Of a stretch of 64,000 bases of DNA, positions 8,448-15,126 are shown in pieces (position 1 is the stretch's first letter; every line of letters starts with the position of its first letter). Under the pieces are notes generated by a model, which was given only the letters and a program-made list of their open reading frames with translations, made no database searches and was not told the DNA's origin. A program made the translations under genes and the position numbers. The stretch covers positions 1 to 64,000 of the forward strand of contig NZ_BMWG01000001.1 of NCBI RefSeq assembly GCF_014651115.1. The letters are read 5' to 3'. This DNA is from Streptomyces inusitatus. GTDB lineage: Bacteria; Actinomycetota; Actinomycetes; Streptomycetales; Streptomycetaceae.

Positions 8448-8854
8448 GCCCCTACCCCCGTCACCTGGTGCACGCCCGTTGTCGCGAGGTAGGTGTATTC
8501 GATGCCCATGGCCGCGAGGGTCATTGCGGTCCGCCGTTCCCGGCGCTGCTGTGCTTCCCGCCGTTCCTCTGCCCGCTTGACGCGTGCGAGCGAGATCGAC
8601 CGCACGGGCGGGATTTCGGGGAGGTCCGGAGCATGTCCGGGGCGACGCTCGAAAGGGTCCCGGAGCCCCTGTAAAGGGACTGCGATGCGCTCGGGTGCGC
8701 GGCGGGACGGGGCGGGTGTGGTGGTGGCGCGGTGTCGGCCCTCGGCGGTGGCGCGCTGGTGGATGGTCGGTTTGGCGGTGTCGCGGCGGCGGCCCCGTCC
8801 GGGGGTGATCAAGTGCAGCGCCCATGTAAGGGCGCGGGCGATAGAGTCGCGCAT
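8444..8854 (-). CDS. Hypothetical basic protein of the element
   Basis: This 136-aa Arg-rich protein begins with a short amphipathic segment (IARALTWALHLITPG). It contains a long basic, probably helical stretch (roughly residues 88-110, RAEERREAQQRRERR) before a hydrophobic C-terminus. There is no known domain. GAGGAGC lies about 10 nt before ATG 8854. It is divergent from the gntR gene, with an operator-like inverted repeat between them, and is coupled to the 63-aa gene downstream. Confidence 0.6.
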   Translation of the reverse strand: MRDSIARALTWALHLITPGRGRRRDTAKPTIHQRATAEGRHRATTTPAPSRRAPERIAVPLQGLRDPFERRPGHAPDLPEIPPVRSISLARVKRAEERREAQQRRERRTAMTLAAMGIEYTYLATTGVHQVTGVGA

Positions 8855-8888
8855 GTCGCGTTCAGCTCCTCGAAAGCTGTCTCGGCGA

Positions 8889-8924
8889 GCCCCGAGGAAC
8901 CGATTAGGCCCGGTCCCTCGGGGC
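8889..8924 (+). other. Hairpin in the gntR intergenic region
   Basis: GCCCCGAGG (8889-8897) and CCTCGGGGC (8916-8924) form a perfect 9-bp stem, followed on the plus strand by GTTGTTGTTT. It resembles an intrinsic terminator or attenuator ahead of gntR. Its role is unclear because no plus-strand gene lies upstream. Confidence 0.5.
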
Positions 8925-8948
8925 GTTGTTGTTTCCGAAGGTAGGCGA

Positions 8949-8986
8949 ACCTGTAGGTACCTGTCTATGAACAGGGGTATACAGGT
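8949..8986. promoter_or_regulatory. Operator-like nested inverted repeat upstream of gntR
   Basis: Outer arms ACCTGTA (8949-8955) and TACAGGT (8980-8986) enclose inner arms CCTGT (8960-8964) and ACAGG (8971-8975). The 38-nt near-palindrome lies between the divergent 136-aa gene and gntR and has the half-site pattern expected for a dimeric or tetrameric GntR-type repressor. It is probably the autoregulatory site. Confidence 0.65.
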
Positions 8987-9030
8987 ATGTCTATGTGTGG
9001 GTGTGTGGTGATGGATACGTTTTGCTGGTG

Positions 9031-9288
9031 ATGGAGTTCGACCCCACCCGGCCCAAGTGGCAGCAGATCGCCGACGTAATCAGGCAGCGCATCGCCAGTG
9101 GCGAGTACCCGGCGCGGCATCTCGTCTCAGAGGTACGGCTTGAGAGTGAGTTCGGCGTCGCCCGGACGACAGTCCGTAAGGCGACCGCCGAACTGCGTGA
9201 CGAGGGGCTGATCGTCACCACGCGCGGCATGGGCTCATTCGTGAGTGATCGAAATCCGCCCGAGGGTGAGCGCCAGGGCGCGGAATAG
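9031..9288 (+). CDS. GntR-family transcriptional regulator (DNA-binding domain only)
   Basis: This 85-aa protein consists almost entirely of a GntR winged helix-turn-helix (PKWQQIADVIRQRIASGEYP, then SEVRLESEFGVARTTVRKA, and the wing DEGLIVTTRGMGSFV). The usual C-terminal effector domain is missing. Such short GntR proteins are common regulators on Streptomyces integrative elements (KorSA of pSAM2 is a longer relative). ATG 9031 is chosen because the conserved domain begins at once; no strong ribosome-binding site is visible. It probably represses its own promoter and the divergent 8854 operon. Confidence 0.85.
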   Translation: MEFDPTRPKWQQIADVIRQRIASGEYPARHLVSEVRLESEFGVARTTVRKATAELRDEGLIVTTRGMGSFVSDRNPPEGERQGAE

Positions 9289-9357
9289 TCCCGGCCCCTC
9301 ACCCTGGGTCCGCAGCCCCGCCCGGCAGTCGGCCGGACGGGGCGTCGTGCTGTGTGG

Positions 9358-9540
9358 TCAGCGGTTCAGTCCCCGCGACTCCCGCAGCACTCGGAGCGCC
9401 GGGGCGAAGCGGGGCAGTGAACCGTTACAGAGGGAGTCGTGCGGGAGGGTCCAGACGAGCCAGCACGTGAGGCACCAGAGGGTGTTCGCGTGCTCGGGGT
9501 CGGGCGCTGCCGTGTCTCCGCAGCGCGGACACTCCTGCAT
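9358..9540 (-). CDS. Small zinc-ribbon-like protein (60 aa)
   Basis: This 60-aa protein starts with CPRCG (residues 4-8) and continues with CLTC about 18 residues later, a plausible four-cysteine zinc ribbon. AGGAGT stands 6-8 nt before ATG 9540. It follows the DUF397 gene by 9 nt on the same strand, so the two are probably co-transcribed. The function is unknown. A GC-rich hairpin lies between its end and gntR. Confidence 0.6.
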   Translation of the reverse strand: MQECPRCGDTAAPDPEHANTLWCLTCWLVWTLPHDSLCNGSLPRFAPALRVLRESRGLNR

Positions 9541-9549
9541 GGGTGACTC

Positions 9550-9759
9550 CTAGGCCGAGAGGTCGAACTCTCCCAGCTTCGCACCCGTGAGGAAGTCGGC
9601 CCACTCCACGGAGGTGAACTCCACCGTCCGTCCGGTGACGGAGCTGCGCACGGCCACCCGTCCGGGAACGTTGGTCGCCACCTCGACGCAGCGGGGATCG
9701 GCGTTGTTGTAGACACACACGCTGGACGTGTGGAACTCGAATTCCGTCCGTTCGCTCAT
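9550..9759 (-). CDS. DUF397-domain protein
   Basis: This 69-aa protein has the DUF397 pattern: CVEVATNVPGRVAVRSS, then VEFTSVEWADFLTGAK and GEFDLSA at the C-terminus. DUF397 proteins in Streptomyces usually sit beside XRE-type regulators, and some such pairs behave like toxin-antitoxin or developmental switches. Here no XRE gene is adjacent; the only candidate on the element is the HTH-TPR protein at 11743, 2 kb away. AAGGGA precedes ATG 9759. Confidence 0.85.
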   Translation of the reverse strand: MSERTEFEFHTSSVCVYNNADPRCVEVATNVPGRVAVRSSVTGRTVEFTSVEWADFLTGAKLGEFDLSA

Positions 9760-9815
9760 GGTCGCTGTCCCTTCGGCCGAACAGCGGGGAGTCGGTCCCC
9801 GCGCCGTTCTCGCTG

Positions 9816-9849
9816 CCCGTCCGGCCGCTCACGGGAACCGCCGGACGGG
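9816..9849. terminator. Intergenic hairpin
   Basis: CCCGTCCGGC (9816-9825) pairs perfectly with GCCGGACGGG (9840-9849). It stands between the third HTH gene and the DUF397 gene. Similar hairpins separate other small genes of this operon (10168-10216 and 10794-10836), which suggests stepwise attenuation or transcript processing. Confidence 0.55.
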
Positions 9850-9908
9850 GGCTTGTGGGGTCTTTGCGTGATGCGGCGGGCCCAGCACCCCCGGTTCCCG
9901 CCCAACGG

Positions 9909-10133
9909 TCACTTCGGGGTCGGAAGTCGCTGGGGCCGGTTGGCTTCCGCCGGGTCGCGCAGCGGCACGTTCCACTTGATGAGTCGGTGGCGGAGCCATG
10001 GCGCGTGCACGTCGTACATACGGGCGAGTGCGTTGAGGGACGCGCCCTCGCGGTAGCGCCTGGTCACGTCGGCCTGTTCGTCGTGCACGCGTTTTCGGGC
10101 TGCTGCCAACTCTGCTGCCGAACGGCGTGGCAC
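9909..10133 (-). CDS. HTH mini-protein C (paralog of two upstream genes)
   Basis: This 74-aa basic protein starts at GTG 10133 with AAGGAG upstream. Its core (RYREGASLNALARMYDVHAPWLRHRLIKWNVPLRD) reads as a homeodomain-like helix-turn-helix and aligns without gaps to the two upstream proteins at 10220-10474 and 10471-10767. It probably binds DNA. The family is unassigned; it resembles the HTH of resolvases and of short phage regulators. Confidence 0.7.
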   Translation of the reverse strand: MPRRSAAELAAARKRVHDEQADVTRRYREGASLNALARMYDVHAPWLRHRLIKWNVPLRDPAEANRPQRLPTPK

Positions 10134-10167
10134 TGGTCTCTCCTTGATGGTGAGCGGGATTGTGGGG

Positions 10168-10216
10168 CCCGTTCGGCTGCCGACCGTCCCCGCCATAGGG
10201 ATCACAGCCGAACGGG
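10168..10216. other. Intergenic hairpin
   Basis: CCCGTTCGGC (10168-10177) pairs perfectly with GCCGAACGGG (10207-10216) between HTH mini-genes B and C. Confidence 0.5.
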
Positions 10217-10219
10217 GGC

Positions 10220-10474
10220 TCATGGGTGGTGCTGCGTGGTGCGGTTGGTCAGTTGCCGTTGCCGGGCGTGCCAGGCGGTCATCGCCTCCGCGCGGGTGCG
10301 GAGCGGGACACCCCAGGCAGTGAGGCAGTCGCCGAGCCAGTCCCACGCGACCCGGTAGTCCTGCGCGATCGCGTTGACGGACTCGCCCGCGCGGTACCGC
10401 TTGACCACGGTGTCCCGTGCCCGGATCACTCGTGTCTTCGCGGTGTCCAGCTCTTCTCTCGTGCGGCGGGTCAG
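10220..10474 (-). CDS. HTH mini-protein B, probable CTG start
   Basis: This is the second of three tandem paralogs, 84 aa if read from CTG 10474. The CTG overlaps the TGA stop of the upstream gene as CTGA and has GGGGA about 7 nt upstream. Initiation there aligns the N-terminus (TRRTREELDTAKTRV) with MPRRSAAELAAARKRV and MPRILTPERAAGRKRV of the sister proteins. No ATG, GTG or TTG is suitably placed. The core (RYRAGESVNAIAQDYRVAW) is a predicted helix-turn-helix. It is probably a DNA-binding protein translationally coupled to its neighbour. Confidence 0.65.
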   Translation of the reverse strand: MTRRTREELDTAKTRVIRARDTVVKRYRAGESVNAIAQDYRVAWDWLGDCLTAWGVPLRTRAEAMTAWHARQRQLTNRTTQHHP

Positions 10475-10767
10475 CGTGTGTCCCCGTGGGTAGGTGGGGC
10501 CTTGCGGCGGAAGGTGGACACGGTGTCGGGATTCTCGGTCTCGCGCTTCTGCCACCGCGCCTGCGCCTTCATTGCTTCCGCGTGGGTGCGGATGTGGACG
10601 CCCCACGCTTGGAGCTGCTCGCGGAGCCACACGTCACCCACGTCGTACTTACGGGCGACGACCGTCAGCGGCGTCTCATCGGCGTGGTACAGCGCGATGA
10701 CAGCATCCTTCTCTTTGAGGACGCGTTTGCGGCCGGCTGCTCTCTCCGGGGTCAGAATGCGCGGCAT
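10471..10767 (-). CDS. HTH mini-protein A
   Basis: This 98-aa protein is the first of three tandem homologs. After MPRILTPERAAGRKRV comes a predicted helix-turn-helix (LYHADETPLTVVARKYDVG) and the conserved WGVHIRTHAEAM segment that recurs in mini-protein B as WGVPLRTRAEAM. AAGGAG precedes ATG 10767. It ends in a CTGA overlap with mini-protein B. A long perfect hairpin (10794-10836) lies upstream, at the end of the preceding gene. Its function is unknown, presumably DNA binding. Confidence 0.7.
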   Translation of the reverse strand: MPRILTPERAAGRKRVLKEKDAVIALYHADETPLTVVARKYDVGDVWLREQLQAWGVHIRTHAEAMKAQARWQKRETENPDTVSTFRRKAPPTHGDTR

Positions 10768-10780
10768 TGCTGCTGTCTCC

Positions 10781-11305
10781 TTATTGGTGTGGGCCCGCCC
10801 CGGTCGCCGTGTGGGCAGTCAGGCGACCGGGGCGGGAGTCAGTGGGACACACAAGGTCCGGAGGGAAGGGTGGTCCGGCGGGTATCTCGCCGAGGTCCGG
10901 GCGCGGGCTCCGAACGGCCACGGGCCGGGCCCTGAGACGGAAGACACCATTGGCACCGTCGGCCACGGTGAGGGACACCTGAGCGCCCTCCCTGAGCTGG
11001 GTGCGCAGTTCCTTCTGTGTCCAGTAGTCGCGGGCCCAGTCGCGGAGTCTGGTGGGCCCGTCCGGGCGCTGCCCGTCGGCAGGTTCTTCGGGTACCCGGT
11101 CACCCCAGGGGACGCGCGCCGGGTCGGGGTCCAGCCGGTCCGCGATGCGGCGGGCCTGGTTACACATCCACAGCAGCGCCTGGCGGGGCGAGATCTCCAC
11201 CGTGGCCGCGAGGACGAACACCGCGCGTTCAGCGGTCCCGTACACGGCCCCTTCGGCGATCACGTCGCAGCGGTACTCACGTCTCGGCTCGACAGGCCCG
11301 TTCAC
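10781..11305 (-). CDS. Hypothetical protein of the element (174 aa)
   Basis: No family is recognised. The first half looks folded (RCDVIAEGAVYGTAERAVFV, then an Ala/Arg-rich helical part), and the C-terminal third is Pro-rich and probably disordered. The GTG at 11305 overlaps the TGA of the upstream gene as GTGA, showing translational coupling. A 15-bp perfect hairpin (10794-10808 with 10822-10836) lies inside its last codons and may terminate or process the transcript before the HTH genes. Confidence 0.6.
   Translation of the reverse strand: MNGPVEPRREYRCDVIAEGAVYGTAERAVFVLAATVEISPRQALLWMCNQARRIADRLDPDPARVPWGDRVPEEPADGQRPDGPTRLRDWARDYWTQKELRTQLREGAQVSLTVADGANGVFRLRARPVAVRSPRPDLGEIPAGPPFPPDLVCPTDSRPGRLTAHTATGAGPHQ
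10794..10836. other. Strong 15-bp hairpin at the 3' end of the 174-aa gene
   Basis: CCCGCCCCGGTCGCC (10794-10808) pairs perfectly with GGCGACCGGGGCGGG (10822-10836). It is the strongest of the series of hairpins that separate the small genes of this operon. Confidence 0.6.
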
Positions 11306-11598
11306 GACGGGTCACCCCCGTCCGCCAGGTCCCGGACCAGCGCTTCCAGGGCCCGTTCGAACCGGAGCTGACGAACACCCTCGTCCAGCTCCGCACGCCA
11401 CTCGGCGGCGTACTCCGGGTCGGTCTCCACCCGCCGCAACTCCGCCCCGAGTGCGCGCCGCTCCCGGCCCTGGGCAGTCAGCACCCACACCAGCCGGGGA
11501 AAACAGACCCGTAACCAGACTTCGACGGCCCCGACCGCAAGGGCGAGCCGCTGATACACCCGCCCGACACGGCGAGCGCGGTGGTCATTGGTCAACAT
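11302..11598 (-). CDS. Hypothetical helical protein, first gene of the left operon
   Basis: This 98-aa protein is rich in Arg, Glu and Leu and probably all-helical. One hydrophobic stretch (LALAVGAVEVWLRVCFPRLVWVL) could be a short membrane or hydrophobic packing helix. No known family. It starts at ATG 11598, is divergent from the HTH-TPR gene, and is coupled by a GTGA overlap to the following gene. It heads the minus-strand operon of small genes. Confidence 0.6.
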   Translation of the reverse strand: MLTNDHRARRVGRVYQRLALAVGAVEVWLRVCFPRLVWVLTAQGRERRALGAELRRVETDPEYAAEWRAELDEGVRQLRFERALEALVRDLADGGDPS

Positions 11599-11742
11599 CG
11601 GTGGCCCTACCCCTTCCCCTTGCCCGCCGTGGCGCTTTCATCGCTCTAGGCAACCCCTCAGTCACCCACGGCGGTACCGTTGAGGCAGCACCAGGGTGTA
11701 AAAGCAGTAAAAGGCCGCTTCAACGCAGGGAGTTGACCATCT
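11599..11742. promoter_or_regulatory. Divergent control region of the element
   Basis: This 144-nt region lies between the left operon and the HTH-TPR gene. It contains a short direct repeat (GTAAAAGCAGTAAAAG) and separated GCCGTGG/CCACGGC arms. By position it should hold both divergent promoters and operators. I see no confident -35/-10 boxes. Confidence 0.4.
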
Positions 11743-13074
11743 GTGGCGACCCGCGAACCGAACTCACGTCTAGCGCTTCTGCACCGCGAGGCAGGGTGGA
11801 CCAATCGCCAGTTCGTACAAGCGGTCAACCGCATCGGTACTGAACGAGGCACTCCAACCAAGTACCAACAACCGTCCGTGAGCCAGTGGCTCAGCGGGCA
11901 CATGCCCAAGGAATCGACGCGCCCTCTGATACTGGAAGCTTTGGCGCGAAAATTGGATCGCCCCATCACTCATTCAGAAGCAGGGTTCCCGCCGCCTGCC
12001 GAATATTCTGAAGATGCGGGAACTGCGGAAGCGCTCATTGATCTCGGGACCGCTGACATGCTGCCCGGACGACGCAGCATACTCGGCGCGGTGAGCCTAT
12101 TTTCTGTTGCGCTGACAATCCCTGGCTGGCCAGATGTGATAGGCAGAATGGAATCCGTGAATTCTAGTGCGTCGATGCGCATTGGGATGCCGGAAGTAAA
12201 CCTAGTCACCGATATGACAGATCAGTTGAACGGAATTTACAACAAACGTGGTGGTCGAACCTCTCGGCCAATGGCAGCAGCGTTTTTAGCCAATACTGTT
12301 GCCCCGTACCTGCGCGCCGACGCTTCCGAAGAAGTTCGCAAGTCGATGATGACAGCCGCCGCATTTTTGTGTTATATCACTGGATGGATGGCAGTAGACG
12401 AAGGGCTTCATGGATTGGCGCAAAAGTATTACACCAAGGCATTGGAGTTGGCTGGCGCGAGCAGCGATTACCTCACCTATTGCCATGTACTGAGAGGGAT
12501 GTCGGTGCAAGCTGCGGACCTAGGTCACGGGGCTCCCGCCACTCGGCTAGCCAATGCGGCGGCTACCGCAGCTCCAATGACTGGGCCACTCATGCGAGCT
12601 TTCATGGCGGGCCAGCAAGCGCACAGCTTTGCCCTCTCGGGCGATCGTGCGGCAGCATTGCGCAGTATTAGGGAAACAGAAAAAGCAATGGATGCGGCTG
12701 GAAGCGGGAAGACTCAATTGGGCGGTTACACTTTGGCCACTTTGGCGTATCACACTGCGCAAGTTCGTTACTCGCTGGGCGATGTGGCTGGCAGTGTTGA
12801 TTCCTTGGAGTCACACTTTCAGTTGCGAGCGCCGACGGACTCTCGGGTAACCGAATTGCGCTTCCGCTCGATGCTGGCAGAAAGGCAGCTAGAGCTAGGT
12901 CATCTGGAGCTAGCTTGTGGCACATGGAGTCAGGTACTCGAAAAGCATCCCGGGATCCAATCAGGGGCGGTGGATGGATTCGTTGCAAATATCAGTCGAC
13001 GTCTCCAACCCTATCGATCCAGTCCAGTCGCTCGGAAAGTCTATGAAGAATCCTTGCCCAGCGTCGGCTGCTGA
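11743..13074 (+). CDS. HTH-TPR transcriptional regulator (RRNPP-like architecture)
   Basis: This 443-aa protein has an N-terminal XRE-like helix-turn-helix (residues about 5-70, containing PSVSQWLSGHMP) and then a long all-helical TPR-type domain (for example AQKYYTKALELAGASSDYL and YHTAQVRYSLGDVAGSVDSLESHF). The same plan is used by peptide-responsive RRNPP regulators, some of which switch phages or islands between lysogeny and induction. Base composition is much lower in GC than the flanking genes, a sign of transfer. GTG 11743 has AGGGAG about 11 nt upstream. It is divergent from the small-gene operon and convergent with the capsid gene. A role as element switch is inferred. Confidence 0.8.
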   Translation: MATREPNSRLALLHREAGWTNRQFVQAVNRIGTERGTPTKYQQPSVSQWLSGHMPKESTRPLILEALARKLDRPITHSEAGFPPPAEYSEDAGTAEALIDLGTADMLPGRRSILGAVSLFSVALTIPGWPDVIGRMESVNSSASMRIGMPEVNLVTDMTDQLNGIYNKRGGRTSRPMAAAFLANTVAPYLRADASEEVRKSMMTAAAFLCYITGWMAVDEGLHGLAQKYYTKALELAGASSDYLTYCHVLRGMSVQAADLGHGAPATRLANAAATAAPMTGPLMRAFMAGQQAHSFALSGDRAAALRSIRETEKAMDAAGSGKTQLGGYTLATLAYHTAQVRYSLGDVAGSVDSLESHFQLRAPTDSRVTELRFRSMLAERQLELGHLELACGTWSQVLEKHPGIQSGAVDGFVANISRRLQPYRSSPVARKVYEESLPSVGC

Positions 13075-13082
13075 AAGCAAAA

Positions 13083-13127
13083 AGCCCCCGTACCCGCCAC
13101 CCCTGTTGGGCAGCGAGCACGGGGGCT
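13083..13127. terminator. Terminator between regulator and capsid genes
   Basis: AGCCCCCGT (13083-13091) pairs with ACGGGGGCT (13119-13127). On the minus strand it is followed by a T-rich run (TTTTTGCTTTC), so it primarily ends the capsid transcript; it also blocks the convergent regulator gene. Confidence 0.8.
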
Positions 13128-13140
13128 CTGTACTCCTGTA

Positions 13141-14076
13141 TCAGCCGTTCAGAACATTTGTGAGGCGCGCGGCAGCCTTTCCGCCGAACATGGCTATACC
13201 ACAATAGAACTCGATACGAGTCCTATAGACAGGCTTGTCGTGTGCCTCCCCGAGGTCGGTGGCCTGGATCCCGCCGTTCGTCAGCCCGGAAACAGCCGAA
13301 TCAGCCTCTGTCTTACCGAAGCGCACCGCGTAGATGTCTCCAGTCTCCTTACCGCCCGTTCCTGCGGTGAGCGGCAGAATATCGGTACCGTCCAGCTTCT
13401 GGCCGACATCGAGCAGCGGAATCCCATTCCAGAGGGTTGTACGCTTCCCCTGAATGTCGCTCATAAGGAGTTCGCTGCCGCCCAGCCGGCGGAACCCGGA
13501 ACGGATCCTCGCAATAAGCTCGCCATTCATGTAGAGCGCGCCATTCGAGCCGTCAATCCCTCTTACGGAAGCGGTCAGCCTGTCCAGTGCGTCAAAGAAC
13601 TCGTGCCCATTGGCGATAGGGCCGACTCCCTTCGCGTCGAGTACCTGCCGCCCGATGAGCCGCTTCCGGAGGCCGTCGAACCCCTTGGGGTTTACCTGTA
13701 TGTCTCCGTTGAAGAACTGGTCGGAAAAATGAATGGAAGCGGCCTTGATCTTCAGCATCTCCTGAATGGCGCGCTGATCATTCAAGTTTCCACGCGTCTT
13801 GGCAATGAAGCGGTCAACGTCTGAGTCTCCACCCAGAATGGCAAGCGTCTCAATGCGCTGATTCAGCGTGCCCGTACTCTCCGGGTAAGCTTCATTCACC
13901 GCGCGGAACGAGACTCCGGGAAGCGTGGATTCTTCATTGTAGGCGAAGGCTGACCCTTCAAAGCTGATCAGAGGGAGGCGGTCAAGGATGGGTGACTCCT
14001 GAACGAATACCTCAATCACTCCACGCTGCAAATCATCCAACGTGAGCTTGGCAGATTCAATAAGAGTGAGTGCCAT
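13141..14076 (-). CDS. Phage major capsid protein (HK97 fold, GP7-like)
   Basis: This 311-aa protein matches the GP7-type major capsid pattern: an N-terminal LTLDDLQRGVIEVFVQESPIL, then LPGVSFRAVNEAYPESTGTLN, LAILGGDSDVDRFI and SDQFFNGDIQVNPKGFDGL, with a conserved C-terminal beta region. It forms the shell of tailed-phage heads. It is full length, uninterrupted and has a good ribosome-binding site (GAGGAGA before ATG 14076), so it looks functional. It is the last gene of an HNH-TerS-capsid operon. No portal, protease, scaffold or tail gene accompanies it. GC content is clearly below that of the core. Confidence 0.87.
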   Translation of the reverse strand: MALTLIESAKLTLDDLQRGVIEVFVQESPILDRLPLISFEGSAFAYNEESTLPGVSFRAVNEAYPESTGTLNQRIETLAILGGDSDVDRFIAKTRGNLNDQRAIQEMLKIKAASIHFSDQFFNGDIQVNPKGFDGLRKRLIGRQVLDAKGVGPIANGHEFFDALDRLTASVRGIDGSNGALYMNGELIARIRSGFRRLGGSELLMSDIQGKRTTLWNGIPLLDVGQKLDGTDILPLTAGTGGKETGDIYAVRFGKTEADSAVSGLTNGGIQATDLGEAHDKPVYRTRIEFYCGIAMFGGKAAARLTNVLNG

Positions 14077-14108
14077 GTCTATCTCCTCAAAGGGTTCTGG
14101 CGGTGTTT

Positions 14109-14609
14109 TCAGTCCCAGATATCCGAGTCGTCTTCATCGTCGGTATCCGGTGCCGTAATAGCGGCGCGGGAACTCGGCGACAAGCCCAGTTCCCGGATGT
14201 AGCGGGCGAGCTGTGTGCGGTACTGGCTTGCGATCGTGGCGGCCCCGTTCTTCACAGTGCCTCGCTCGGCGGTGACCATCAGTCCACGTTCGGAAAGGTC
14301 CCGCTCCGCCTGGTCGATCCGGGCAACGCAGACACACATGTCTTTCACGGTGGTGTGGTCCACCTCGCCGATACCGGCCGCCACCTCAAGAACGGGGACC
14401 ACACGCCGCCATTCCTGCGATGCCACATCACGGCACCGGACGTTCGCCGACTCGACAGCGGTATCGGGTGAGAATCGGAAGACCTCAGCCCAGTTCGGTT
14501 CGGCCAGGATGGCCCGGGGAACAACCACCCCTTCCTTGATCGCTGACTTTGACGGGTTCCCTTCGCGTGCCCGCTGGACGGCTGGTGTAGGTCTGTATCT
14601 GTCGGCCAT
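14109..14609 (-). CDS. Phage terminase small subunit (P27-like)
   Basis: This 166-aa protein has the layout of P27-family small terminases: a basic N-terminus (RYRPTPAVQRAREGNPSK), a helical DNA-recognition core and the late LGLSPSSRAAI segment followed by an acidic tail. Small terminase selects the DNA to be packaged and hands it to the large terminase, which is absent here and would have to come from a helper phage. A GAAAGCGAGG ribosome-binding site precedes ATG 14609. It lies 32 nt upstream of the capsid gene in the same operon. Confidence 0.8.
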   Translation of the reverse strand: MADRYRPTPAVQRAREGNPSKSAIKEGVVVPRAILAEPNWAEVFRFSPDTAVESANVRCRDVASQEWRRVVPVLEVAAGIGEVDHTTVKDMCVCVARIDQAERDLSERGLMVTAERGTVKNGAATIASQYRTQLARYIRELGLSPSSRAAITAPDTDDEDDSDIWD

Positions 14610-14730
14610 GCAGCCTCGCTTTCTGGTCTTTCAGGCATGCCAAAAACGCCTTCAGCTCCGGCGCGAGTGTTTTTCCTCCCCCTCGTGCGGCTGTGAGAGG
14701 GGCAGGGGGACCCCGCCCGGGGTCACCGCG

Positions 14731-15126
14731 TCAGAACGGCGGAACCTCGCCTGATTCGCGCTGAGAGCGCCGCTCAGCAGCCCAACCACCAGGCTGACGC
14801 TGCGCGGTCGACTGGTTGTGGCACGACGTGCACAAGGGCCGGAGCCGATGCCACGTATCCGGATCGGCGACACCACGAGCAAGGAGTTCACGGCGCGAGT
14901 CAGGGTGATGGTCGGCCACCGTCGCAGCGGTCGCACACATCACGCACCACGGATGGGCATACAGGTAGCGCCGCCGGGTGCTCGGCCACTGCGGGCCGTA
15001 CGAGCTGGTGCCCGGAGTCGCCCGGAGCCTGTTCGCCTCACGCTCATGAGCGGGGCAGCGACCACCACGGGGGGTCAGCTCAGGGCACCCGGGGACAGTG
15101 CAGGGACGGCGGGGTCGTCTGGGCAG
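14731..15126 (-). CDS. HNH endonuclease (phage packaging type), probable CTG start
   Basis: This 131-aa protein contains paired Cys motifs (CTVPGCPEL, CVMC and LCTSCHN) and the central ADHHPDSRR of HNH nucleases. Small HNH proteins encoded beside terminase genes are needed for DNA packaging in HK97-type phages. AAAGAGG lies directly before a CTGCTG pair; starting at the second CTG (15126) gives MPRRPRRPC, the usual N-terminus of this family. The alternative GTG 15219 lacks a ribosome-binding site. It is the first gene of the HNH-TerS-capsid operon. Confidence 0.78.
   Translation of the reverse strand: MPRRPRRPCTVPGCPELTPRGGRCPAHEREANRLRATPGTSSYGPQWPSTRRRYLYAHPWCVMCATAATVADHHPDSRRELLARGVADPDTWHRLRPLCTSCHNQSTAQRQPGGWAAERRSQRESGEVPPF

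Noticed and set aside
13141..14076. Capsid protein as an encapsulin nanocompartment
   Set aside because: It shares the HK97 fold, but the sequence pattern matches phage GP7-type capsids, and it is in an operon with TerS and HNH rather than with a cargo enzyme.
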